The notes under the pieces are model-generated. The model did no database searches, was not told the DNA's origin, and worked only from the letters and a program-made list of their open reading frames with translations. Below are positions 26,149 to 32,435 of a DNA stretch of 34,538 bases, in pieces. Source of the DNA: Bacteroidia bacterium (GTDB lineage: Bacteria; Bacteroidota; Bacteroidia; AKYH767-A; OLB10); contig JANWID010000296.1 in the NCBI GenBank assembly GCA_025450095.1, positions 1 through 34,538 on the forward strand, written 5' to 3'. Each line of letters begins with the position of its first letter. Position 1 is the stretch's first letter. A program made the translations under genes and the position numbers.

Positions 26149-26174
26149 GTATTCACCAGATGCTAATTTTCCTA
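26149..26174. repeat. Direct repeat copy B (truncated 5' end of the 50-aa gene)
   Basis: This is the second copy of the 26-base repeat. On the minus strand it reads LLGKLASGEYVATRDL and then stops, diverging after SGEY from the intact gene. No ATG is present in that frame, so it is a non-functional partial duplication. Confidence 0.7.
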
Positions 26175-26194
26175 GCAATGCTTCATTTCATATG

Positions 26195-26230
26195 GTTCAA
26201 AAAACAAACCCCTCGCAAGGGCGAGGGGTT
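26195..26230 (-). terminator. Intrinsic terminator directly after the TPP riboswitch
   Basis: On the minus strand AACCCCTCGC and GCGAGGGGTT form a perfect 10-bp stem with a four-base loop, followed by TGTTTTTTG. It begins 13-14 bases after the riboswitch P1 stem. Its first arm (AACCCCTC) can also pair with the riboswitch P2 strand GAGAGGTT (7 of 8 positions), which would give a competing antiterminator. Confidence 0.9.
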
Positions 26231-26243
26231 ATGCATGATTCTC

Positions 26244-26332
26244 CGCTTTCCTTTCGCCAGCATTACCCGGTTCAAGTTATGAGGATTTATTTCTCAGATT
26301 TCTCTTTTGGAACCTCTCCTAAGAGGAAAACC
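26244..26332 (-). ncRNA. TPP riboswitch (THI element)
   Basis: On the minus strand the THI-box landmarks appear in order. The P1 side is TTTTCC, P2 is GAGAGGTT, the conserved CTGAGA is in the pyrimidine-sensing arm, and the P2 return is ATCCTC. The pyrophosphate arm has TTGAACCGGGTAATGCTGGCG, shown here as TTGAACCGG and GTAATGCTGGCG. P1 closes with GGAAAGC. Known members bind thiamine pyrophosphate and switch off thiamine synthesis or uptake genes. An intrinsic terminator follows immediately, so control would be by transcription attenuation. No thiamine gene lies downstream; the nearest reading frame is the 50-aa protein about 110 bases beyond the terminator. Confidence 0.88.
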
Positions 26333-26445
26333 TTTGCAATATGTAATACTAAATAATTGTGCCAACCTTTTATTAAGTGATACCGTGGATTCAGGATAAA
26401 GATCAGTGTAGATTTTATTTCTGCATTTGGGTGTGTTTTACACAT

Positions 26446-27000
26446 TTAAAGCGTTGCAGTGATTTTTGAAGCAATCAAATTGAAATCATTTAGTGAAGTT
26501 TTACTCGTAATTTTATTGACCTTCATGTTGAATACTTTTTCACCTTTCCTTACCATAATGAAATAGAAATTCACACTATCGGTATGAAAGTAGGCTTCAT
26601 CTCCCAAATCATTTCGAATATCTATTACATGATCCTAATTAGCTTCCTTAATGTATTTATATTTTTTTTGTGCTGAAGCCATATCTCCATAATGCTCCAG
26701 TAAAAAATAAATAACACCTGTCTTTTTACTAGTAACATCTTCTTCATTCGACTTGTAAGCCAGATGCGTCGTTATTCTATCACCATTATGTTGTGTTGTA
26801 CTGTCGATCAGGTGAGCTGATTCTCCCAATATTTTTTCAGCATCTGAAAGTGTCAATAGTGTGCCTTGCTTTATTAGTTCGTCTGTTTGATGATTTCCGG
26901 TATCCGAATTCTGCTGATCGGAGTTGCTGCTTAAACCAGGTGGTTGGTCGCAGCATAATATTGTAAATGTCATTACAAATAAAAAAAGTGTCCTGGTCAT
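26446..27000 (-). pseudogene. Lipoprotein gene interrupted by one in-frame amber codon
   Basis: The ATG at 27000 opens a 121-codon frame with a lipoprotein signal (MTRTLFLFVMTFTILCC). It stops at TAG (26635-26637), but the same frame continues without another stop for 63 codons to TAA at 26446. The continuation reads like normal protein (DIRNDLGDEAYFHTD, FYFIMVRKGEKVFNMKVNKITSKTSL). Its match in style to the first part (LTLSDAEKILGE..., TGVIYFLLEHYGD) indicates a single 184-codon domain protein with LGDEAY..., as in conserved envelope lipoproteins of unknown function. Either a recent nonsense mutation or a sequencing error has broken it; amber readthrough is less likely. Confidence 0.75.
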
Positions 27001-27163
27001 GATTTGTTTTTATTATTAAAGATACTACTTTCTATTATAATTTCAGGAATTAAACGCAGTTGATTCAGGCTTTGATAATGTGACCAGATACTGCTCTCAA
27101 TTACATTGCATAATATTAATAACAATCTATCGTTTAAGTGTCCGGTATTTAAACCGTTTTTTT

Positions 27164-27874
27164 ATGGTTCGCTTTATAAAAATCATTATAGGGTTATGTT
27201 TTTTTATTTTTAACTGGAATACCTCATATTCGCAAGGCAAAATCAAAGCCGGTGATATTTTCCTGAATTTTAAAGCCGGAGTAACAGCCGGCTATTTGTT
27301 TGGAGAGGAAGAACATTATACTTATCCTCAGTATGGGCAGCCATATTACGATGAACAAATCAGAATTTCTTTTCTTGCAGGGATCACATTTATTCAGATG
27401 ATTACGGAAAAACTGTTTTACTCGGCGGGCATCCAGTACCATTCCAGGAAAATGCGATTGATATACCATCCAATACCAAAACATGTCATTTATCCCTACA
27501 TGGATGACCCGGTAGTTGATGAATTTAAAAAGTTTTATTACCTGGAATACCCTCTAATGATTGGTTTAGTTTTCAATCGGATAAATGTACAAGGAGGTTT
27601 CCAGGCCGCTGTTTTAAGGCATATTCAAACAGAAGTGCATTCACGGTCGGGTAATCTTTATGGGTATTACGGGAGTACACAATACAAGATAAATATTTTT
27701 CCAGCCATTACAGCCAGTTACAAACTAAGTGAAAAGCATAACATTTTCCTCTTCGCAGGTTTGGAAAAGCAATTGCTGGTTCCATGGTATTTTGCCAACG
27801 CAGGTCTTTCCGTTACATTCGGTTTGCAAGAGGAAAAAGGTAGTTATTACAAGTATTGTAAGCCTCCGGGATAA
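27164..27874 (+). CDS. Outer-membrane beta-barrel protein (PorT-like fold)
   Basis: The best start is the ATG at 27164, giving 236 residues with a signal peptide (MVRFIKIIIGLCFFIF..., cleavage near SYSQ). The open frame upstream to 27080 has no signal character. Amphipathic strands cover the mature part (ILFLNFKAGVTAGYLFG-like start, RISFLAGITFIQMI, LFYSAGIQYHSRKMRLIYHP, YLEYPLMIGLVFNRINVQGGFQAAV, YKLSEKHNIFLFAGLEKQLL). This is typical of the outer-membrane barrel (PorT/OMP_b-brl_2) family. It is the only plus-strand gene in this half and is divergent from the broken lipoprotein. A palindrome block follows its stop. Confidence 0.78.
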   Translation: MVRFIKIIIGLCFFIFNWNTSYSQGKIKAGDIFLNFKAGVTAGYLFGEEEHYTYPQYGQPYYDEQIRISFLAGITFIQMITEKLFYSAGIQYHSRKMRLIYHPIPKHVIYPYMDDPVVDEFKKFYYLEYPLMIGLVFNRINVQGGFQAAVLRHIQTEVHSRSGNLYGYYGSTQYKINIFPAITASYKLSEKHNIFLFAGLEKQLLVPWYFANAGLSVTFGLQEEKGSYYKYCKPPG

Positions 27875-28125
27875 TCCTGGAGGATTGAAATATTCAACCC
27901 CGTCCGGGGTTATTCAGATTAAACTCCTTCGGAGTTTTTATAAATTATTATCTTCCTGTAGAGCATTTCTGTTTCAACAAAGTCATCTGATACAAAAAGG
28001 TTACAGCAACAGCGTGGGATACCAAATTTCAAGTAGGCAAAATCCCGACAGGGATTTAATGTGAATATCCCGGCATGAAATGCCGGGTTGGTTTCGGTTT
28101 CTGTTCCGGAACCCCGGCGGGGTTC
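27873..28125. repeat. Cluster of six short palindromes
   Basis: Six perfect inverted repeats with 5-8-bp arms occur in 253 bases: 27873-27886 (AATCC/GGATT), 27896-27911 (AACCCCG/CGGGGTT), 27921-27937 (AAACTCC/GGAGTTT), 28040-28057 (AAATCCC/GGGATTT), 28069-28087 (CCCGGCAT/ATGCCGGG) and 28109-28125 (GAACCCC/GGGGTTC). The first three start 23-25 bases apart. They share a CC/GG core but differ in sequence, as in interspersed REP-like repeats of Bacteroidota. The third, followed by TTTATAAATTATTA, may also terminate the plus-strand barrel gene. Confidence 0.75.
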
Positions 28126-28149
28126 AATAAGTGCAATTCAGGATGAATG

Positions 28150-29205
28150 TCAGAAACCATCATTCAGAATTCTTTGCTTCAACGCTTCAGCGAACATCTC
28201 ATTTCCTTCCTTAGTAAAATGCATATCGTCCCAGTAATGTTCCGGTTTCAACGGCAAGGTATGTTCAAAATCAAGATAAGTGCATGTGGTGTCGGCTTCA
28301 CATACTTTCAGCGCAATCCCGTTCAGTCGTTCCATCAGCGGTAAAATCCGGTCCTTTTGAACGCGGATGCTCCAGGAGGTTTCTTCTTTTCTTTTATAAG
28401 GATTTAAAACCTGCCCGATAAAATACTCTTTCGCATTCATTGAAGACGTTAATGCCAGCATCGACCGAATATTTCGTTTGTACATATGATCGATCAGCGT
28501 ATCGGGCTCAGAATGTCTTTTGGGCAATTGGGGCTTATAAATTCGTTTCCCAATATTTTGAACGACATAAAAAAAACCGGATTGTCTCTTGAATTTTGCA
28601 AAGCCTGATTCGAATTTGGGTGTTCCTAATAATGCCATCGGCATTAATACTTCTCCATGGTAAAAATAATCAGGGTAGTTATTTCCCATATGGTAGTTGT
28701 ATAAATCATTCCCTCCCATGAAAAATATCACGATGTCGGGATCCAGGTCGGCAACATACAGGGCCAGTTGAAATATGGCTTCCTGTGATTTATAGGCCGG
28801 AACTCCGTAATTGATCACAGCGTAATTTTTACCCAGTTTTCGTTGAAGTACAGCAGGCCATGATTCTTCATCCGATACTCCTGTGCAAAATGTGGTGGAA
28901 CCTCCGATACAAACCACACGTGTTTTACTCGTATCATTTAAATCGGCACCGGTTTCACGTGTGCCCAGGGAGGTAGTTTTTACATAATGATACTCTTTAT
29001 CCAGCTCGAATTGCTGGTGAATATTTTTATCGATGGTTACTGAAAGATAAGGATGCGCATTGAAAAGATGGTGCCTGGCATCAAGATCGTGATTGACAAA
29101 CAGAAACCTGCCAATTCTCCAACGGGCAATAGCTTGTCCTGAAAATTCAATAAACAAGAGCAGGACCGCAAAGATCGCGATGTTAATCTTAATGGTTTTC
29201 CACAT
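28150..29205 (-). CDS. SGNH/GDSL-family hydrolase, membrane-anchored
   Basis: A 351-residue protein with one N-terminal membrane helix (residues ~7-25) and no cleavage site, so probably anchored with the enzyme domain outside the cytoplasm. The SGNH catalytic blocks are all present: Ser103 in GGSTTF, Gly134 in NYGVPAY, Asn166 in GGND, and the Asp326/His329 pair in DDMHFTKEG. Such enzymes remove or transfer acyl groups on lipids, glycans or cell-envelope polymers. It lies 93 bases downstream of the DUF2490 gene on the same strand and may be the last member of the CotH/VTC cluster, which would suit modification of a surface polymer; that link is inference. Confidence 0.87.
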   Translation of the reverse strand: MWKTIKINIAIFAVLLLFIEFSGQAIARWRIGRFLFVNHDLDARHHLFNAHPYLSVTIDKNIHQQFELDKEYHYVKTTSLGTRETGADLNDTSKTRVVCIGGSTTFCTGVSDEESWPAVLQRKLGKNYAVINYGVPAYKSQEAIFQLALYVADLDPDIVIFFMGGNDLYNYHMGNNYPDYFYHGEVLMPMALLGTPKFESGFAKFKRQSGFFYVVQNIGKRIYKPQLPKRHSEPDTLIDHMYKRNIRSMLALTSSMNAKEYFIGQVLNPYKRKEETSWSIRVQKDRILPLMERLNGIALKVCEADTTCTYLDFEHTLPLKPEHYWDDMHFTKEGNEMFAEALKQRILNDGF

Positions 29206-29298
29206 ATGTTAAGAATCAGGGAGTTCTTATCATACAATAATAAGTTATTCCTGTTGAAAAGGGATTGTTTAATCAGCAATGAAATTAACCGCGACTTG

Positions 29299-29988
29299 TT
29301 AATTAAAAATGTAATTCCAGCCGATGGAGATAATATAACTGGTTAATGGATTTGCAACCTGGAGCTCACCGTTTACCAGGTATCCGAGCTCAAGAGTTGA
29401 CCGCTTGCTGAAATCATACTCAACCCCCCCGCCCACTCTGTAATTATCCAGCAACATACCATCAGCACGGTTGACATTCACGAAAAGTTCTCCATATATC
29501 CAGGGAGTGTACTTTTTATTCAGGTCGTATTTGAGAGTCAGTTTTGGCCGAATATAATTGGAAGGTATTTTACCATCAGGGCTTGATTCCACATCACTAT
29601 ACTGACTCTGGTACCGGATCCGCACGTTCATCGCAAGATTCCCCACCTTTTCTTTTACATTCAGATTAAACAGGTAACGGTGACGCTTGCTGTAGGAATC
29701 ATCCAACCGCCTCTTGTTTATGAAACGATAACCTCCCGAAACACTCAGCAGCTTGCTGAAACGGTACTCCCCGGTGAGTTCTGAAAAAAACATTCCCAGC
29801 TCTGAAATATTTTCATTGAACCGGAGCTCTTCTGTAAAATGAATCGAAACTTTACGTGTGATTTTCTTCTCCAGGTTGATGCTGGCCCATAATCCGGCAT
29901 CATTTACCTGGGCAGAAACGCTACCGGTGATTAAAAAACCGGACAGCATAAATAACGCTATCCAATTTCTATTCGTAATAAAAAACAT
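29299..29988 (-). CDS. DUF2490-family outer-membrane beta-barrel protein
   Basis: The ATG at 29988 gives 229 residues with a signal peptide (MFFITNRNWIALFMLSGFLI..., cleavage near SVSAQ). ATG 30003 and TTG 30018 are alternatives with longer overlap. The mature part begins with the DUF2490 pattern (DAGLWASINLEKKITRKVSIHFTEELRF) and continues as amphipathic strands, with an aromatic C-terminus (IISIGWNYIF) for barrel insertion. It overlaps the DUF4956 gene by 20 bases, so they are translationally linked. It is placed as the outer-membrane component of the VTC/DUF4956 operon; no specific substrate can be given. Confidence 0.85.
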   Translation of the reverse strand: MFFITNRNWIALFMLSGFLITGSVSAQVNDAGLWASINLEKKITRKVSIHFTEELRFNENISELGMFFSELTGEYRFSKLLSVSGGYRFINKRRLDDSYSKRHRYLFNLNVKEKVGNLAMNVRIRYQSQYSDVESSPDGKIPSNYIRPKLTLKYDLNKKYTPWIYGELFVNVNRADGMLLDNYRVGGGVEYDFSKRSTLELGYLVNGELQVANPLTSYIISIGWNYIFN

Positions 29989-30589
29989 GGATTTGTGCGG
30001 CATCCCGAAGGAAATCAATTTTACCGATGGTAACCTGGTTGATCTTCACTCCCATCCTCTTTTCAAGATCCTCAATAAGTAGTTTCCTGTTTTCCGGTTT
30101 GATCAGCTCGATGTTTTCATACATCACAATTTTGGAAACTTCCTTTTTGATCAGAACATTACTCTCCAGCAGGTATGTAATCACAATGATGATTATCATC
30201 AGCAATGCCAGCTCATCCCAGTTACCTTTACTCACGGCATTGATAAGTCCCATGGCGATCAGAAGGAACATGTAGGTCATGTCCTTAATTGAAATATCTT
30301 CTGTCCGGTATCGCAGCATTGAGAATACCGCAAAAAGACCAAATGCCGCCCCCATGCTCATCTCTACCTTATTTAACAGATAGGTGATCAGGAAAATGAT
30401 CAGGTTGAATATAAAGAATGTAAATACGTTCTCCCGGCTCCGGTATATGGGAAAATAGATGAATCGAACCAGCACGATCACTGCAAGAAGATCGATCCCC
30501 AGCCGGATGAAAAACTTAGGCGATAATTTTTCAAACAGCGTAAACGCTGTTTCTGCGTTTTCAACATTAAGATCCTGCAGTAGCAGCAT
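29969..30589 (-). CDS. DUF4956-family inner-membrane protein
   Basis: A 206-residue protein with about five membrane helices between residues 28 and 142, then a cytoplasmic C-terminal domain of ~60 residues (LIKPENRKLLIEDLEKRMG...INQVTIGKIDF). The block MGAAFGLFAVFSMLRYRTEDISIKDMTYMFL (residues ~79-109) is the DUF4956 signature. In many bacteria this family sits next to a VTC-domain polyphosphate polymerase, as here, where the two genes overlap by 23 bases. A role as membrane partner for polymer synthesis or export is likely but unproven. Confidence 0.9.
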   Translation of the reverse strand: MLLLQDLNVENAETAFTLFEKLSPKFFIRLGIDLLAVIVLVRFIYFPIYRSRENVFTFFIFNLIIFLITYLLNKVEMSMGAAFGLFAVFSMLRYRTEDISIKDMTYMFLLIAMGLINAVSKGNWDELALLMIIIIVITYLLESNVLIKKEVSKIVMYENIELIKPENRKLLIEDLEKRMGVKINQVTIGKIDFLRDAAQIHVFYYE

Positions 30590-31328
30590 AAAGTATCCGG
30601 TTTATGTAATGTAATTGTTCTTTAAAATTGTTAATTCGCATAGGTTGAAAAAGACTGGTCACACCATAGCAATATTTACTGATGGCACCCTGGCGGATAT
30701 GATGTTTTTTCATTAACCAGCTGAATTCCGATTTGCAGGAGCGACCTTGCTTTACTTCCGCAATTACCAGGTTATCCACCGAATGATGTGTCTCACCATT
30801 TCGGAATTCCAGTCCGTAATCCAGCGTCAGTCGTTCCTTGAAATCATGACTTACCAGCGTAATCCGTGAGTAATTCACCCAGAATTTTGCACGAAGCTCG
30901 GCTGCGCTGAGTGGAGTTTTCTGCATAAGCAGTTCCTGTGCTTTTCCCCGGATGCTATCGTCAGGTTCGTGCAAAACGCGGCTTTTGATGGTGCGGCCTT
31001 TATTATTCTTGAATTTTATTTCAAAAAAACTCAGGTTCGATTCCACGTATCTACGGAACCGAACTTTATAACGGTTCAGTCGACCGCAATAATGATGATT
31101 GTAAAGCTGGAAATTGTCTGTATCAAAATAAAGTGATTCATAACGGAACATACGTTTCCCGTTGATGTCGAGAATAAAATAATGGTTGCTCAGAATTTCC
31201 AGGAACTGTGGCAACTGTAAAGCCGTTAATACAAACTTGGTATCCATCCGGTCGAGAAGAGCCACATCGTCCATTTCAGCCAGTGTTACCGGTTTGAATT
31301 GCTGAAGATGTTTTTCAAAAATTACCAT
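30567..31328 (-). CDS. VTC-domain polyphosphate polymerase
   Basis: A 253-residue cytoplasmic protein that is almost entirely a VTC (CYTH-superfamily) tunnel domain. Visible ligand/catalytic residues are Lys31 in DRMDTKFVL, Arg62 in FRYESLYFDT, the basic ladder Arg86-Lys88-Arg90-Arg92 in RYKVRFRRY, Glu103/Lys105 in FFEIKFK, and Glu191/Lys193 in VIAEVKQG. Characterised relatives (yeast Vtc4) make polyphosphate from ATP. It overlaps the DUF4956 gene and is preceded by a secreted repeat protein after 17 bases. Whether it makes polyphosphate or another anionic polymer cannot be decided from sequence. Confidence 0.9.
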   Translation of the reverse strand: MVIFEKHLQQFKPVTLAEMDDVALLDRMDTKFVLTALQLPQFLEILSNHYFILDINGKRMFRYESLYFDTDNFQLYNHHYCGRLNRYKVRFRRYVESNLSFFEIKFKNNKGRTIKSRVLHEPDDSIRGKAQELLMQKTPLSAAELRAKFWVNYSRITLVSHDFKERLTLDYGLEFRNGETHHSVDNLVIAEVKQGRSCKSEFSWLMKKHHIRQGAISKYCYGVTSLFQPMRINNFKEQLHYINRILYAATAGS

Positions 31329-31345
31329 GATTTACTTTCGCTGAA

Positions 31346-31942
31346 TTAATCGGCAGATCCTGTTTTATATGAATACTTTTTTACTGAAATCAATACTTCA
31401 TTAGCATCGTAAACTTTCTTTTCTTTACGAAGTCCGTTATTATCGTAAGTAAACATCGATTTGGTAATCGTCTTACCCTTATCATCCAGCTCCAGTTCAA
31501 AGATCTTCTCACCCATGGTATCGTAACCATACTTGGTCCAGCTGAGTACTTTTCCGGAACCATCAGTTTTATGCTCGCTGAGTTTGTCGTTATTACTGTT
31601 GTATGTTATAACCAGTTTGGTCAGTAGCAAATCATTCTTATCATAATGACATTCCTGCGTAACTTCCCCGTTTTTATTATAAATCCTGGTTTCCTTTTTC
31701 TTGAAAGTTCCGTCATTATTAAATTCAATTTCTTCAATAACATTCCCATCCTTATCGAATTTAAGGTTCGATTCAACAAAAGTCATTTCTTTTCCATCAC
31801 TGTATGTTGTAGTAGTAACAGTGGATCCTTTCAAATTGAATTTTTTGACTGTTTTCTTTCCCTGTGCGGAGACCTGGCTGGTCAGCAACAGGATGATCAC
31901 AATAAAAAATGGCGCCCCCGGATAAATTGTTATCCCTTTCAT
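31346..31942 (-). CDS. Secreted repeat protein (YD-repeat-like) in the VTC operon
   Basis: A 198-residue protein with a signal peptide (cleavage near VSAQ). The mature part is a ladder of ~20-residue units built around YDxxG/N and KDGNV (TTTYSDGKEMTFVE, NLKFDKDGNVIEEIEFNNDG, TRIYNKNGEVTQE, YDKNDLLLTKLVITYNSN, YGYDTMGEKIFELELDD, FTYDNNGLRKEKKVYD). This is the beta-roll-like repeat of RHS/YD and MORN-like envelope proteins, but without a toxin or protease domain. It is linked by 4 bases to the lipoprotein upstream and 17 bases to the polymerase downstream. Likely periplasmic or outer-face scaffolding; function unknown. Confidence 0.75.
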   Translation of the reverse strand: MKGITIYPGAPFFIVIILLLTSQVSAQGKKTVKKFNLKGSTVTTTTYSDGKEMTFVESNLKFDKDGNVIEEIEFNNDGTFKKKETRIYNKNGEVTQECHYDKNDLLLTKLVITYNSNNDKLSEHKTDGSGKVLSWTKYGYDTMGEKIFELELDDKGKTITKSMFTYDNNGLRKEKKVYDANEVLISVKKYSYKTGSAD

Positions 31943-31946
31943 TCCC

Positions 31947-32333
31947 TCAGTTCTTTTTTATGTGCAGTGTATCAACATCCACCGTTTGTTTCTTCTCAGT
32001 GATCTCCACAGGTATGGAAACAGCCAATTTGCCCGATAAAGTAGTATCATCGGAATATGCATACACGGAATAATTTCCTTCACGGAGATACTTGAATTCA
32101 AACCTTCCATCGGGACCTGTTCTTGTACGGTCGCCGAATGAAATATCATTTCCATATATGATGAAGACATCTTCATCGGCCCCGGGATATTCCCCCTGAA
32201 TGATCAGCAACGACGCATTGTAATCAGTGACGTGAACATACCCGGTAATGGATGAGTTGCCTCCTTCTCCCGGATCTTTTTCACATCCTGCAAGGATGAT
32301 AAACGAAGTGAACAACAATAATAAATTTCTCAT
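31947..32333 (-). CDS. Small lipoprotein with carboxypeptidase-regulatory-like domain
   Basis: The ATG at 32333 gives 128 residues with a textbook lipobox (LAGC, Cys17 in FIILAGCEKD); an upstream in-frame start at 32375 would bury this signal. The mature part is one beta-sandwich (SSITGYVHVTDYNASLL, RTGPDGRFEFKYLREGNYSVYAY, KLAVSIPVEI) of the carboxypeptidase-regulatory / CnaB-like type, common on Bacteroidota lipoproteins. It is the first gene of the tight VTC operon, with 4 bases to the next gene. The CotH gene lies 102 bases upstream with a terminator hairpin between them. Confidence 0.8.
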   Translation of the reverse strand: MRNLLLLFTSFIILAGCEKDPGEGGNSSITGYVHVTDYNASLLIIQGEYPGADEDVFIIYGNDISFGDRTRTGPDGRFEFKYLREGNYSVYAYSDDTTLSGKLAVSIPVEITEKKQTVDVDTLHIKKN

Positions 32334-32379
32334 AAACCAGTTTACAATCCCAATAGCTATCGGGATCAATTTCATTAAA

Positions 32380-32410
32380 AACCGGACCCGGCATTAGACC
32401 CGGTCCGGTT
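32380..32410 (-). terminator. Terminator after the CotH gene
   Basis: AACCGGACC and GGTCCGGTT form a perfect 9-bp stem around a 13-base centre. On the minus strand the hairpin follows the CotH stop by 25 bases and is followed by TTTTAATG. The lipoprotein gene starts 47 bases further on, so readthrough would be needed to join the two units. Confidence 0.75.
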
Positions 32411-32435
32411 GTAGTTGTTTAAAGAACTTTCGTGA

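Noticed and set aside
26027..26356. Plus-strand open frames of 109 and 79 codons over the riboswitch region
   Set aside because: They run across the antisense of the 50-aa gene, the palindromes, the terminator and the riboswitch; the protein has no recognisable pattern.
27873..28125. CRISPR array
   Set aside because: The units differ in sequence and no constant direct repeat or regular spacer is present.
29037..29279. Separate small gene upstream of the SGNH hydrolase
   Set aside because: It lies mostly in another frame of the hydrolase's 5' end and has no signal or family pattern.
31346..31942. RHS-type toxin
   Set aside because: Only the repeat ladder is present, with no core closing domain, no variable toxin end and no immunity gene.
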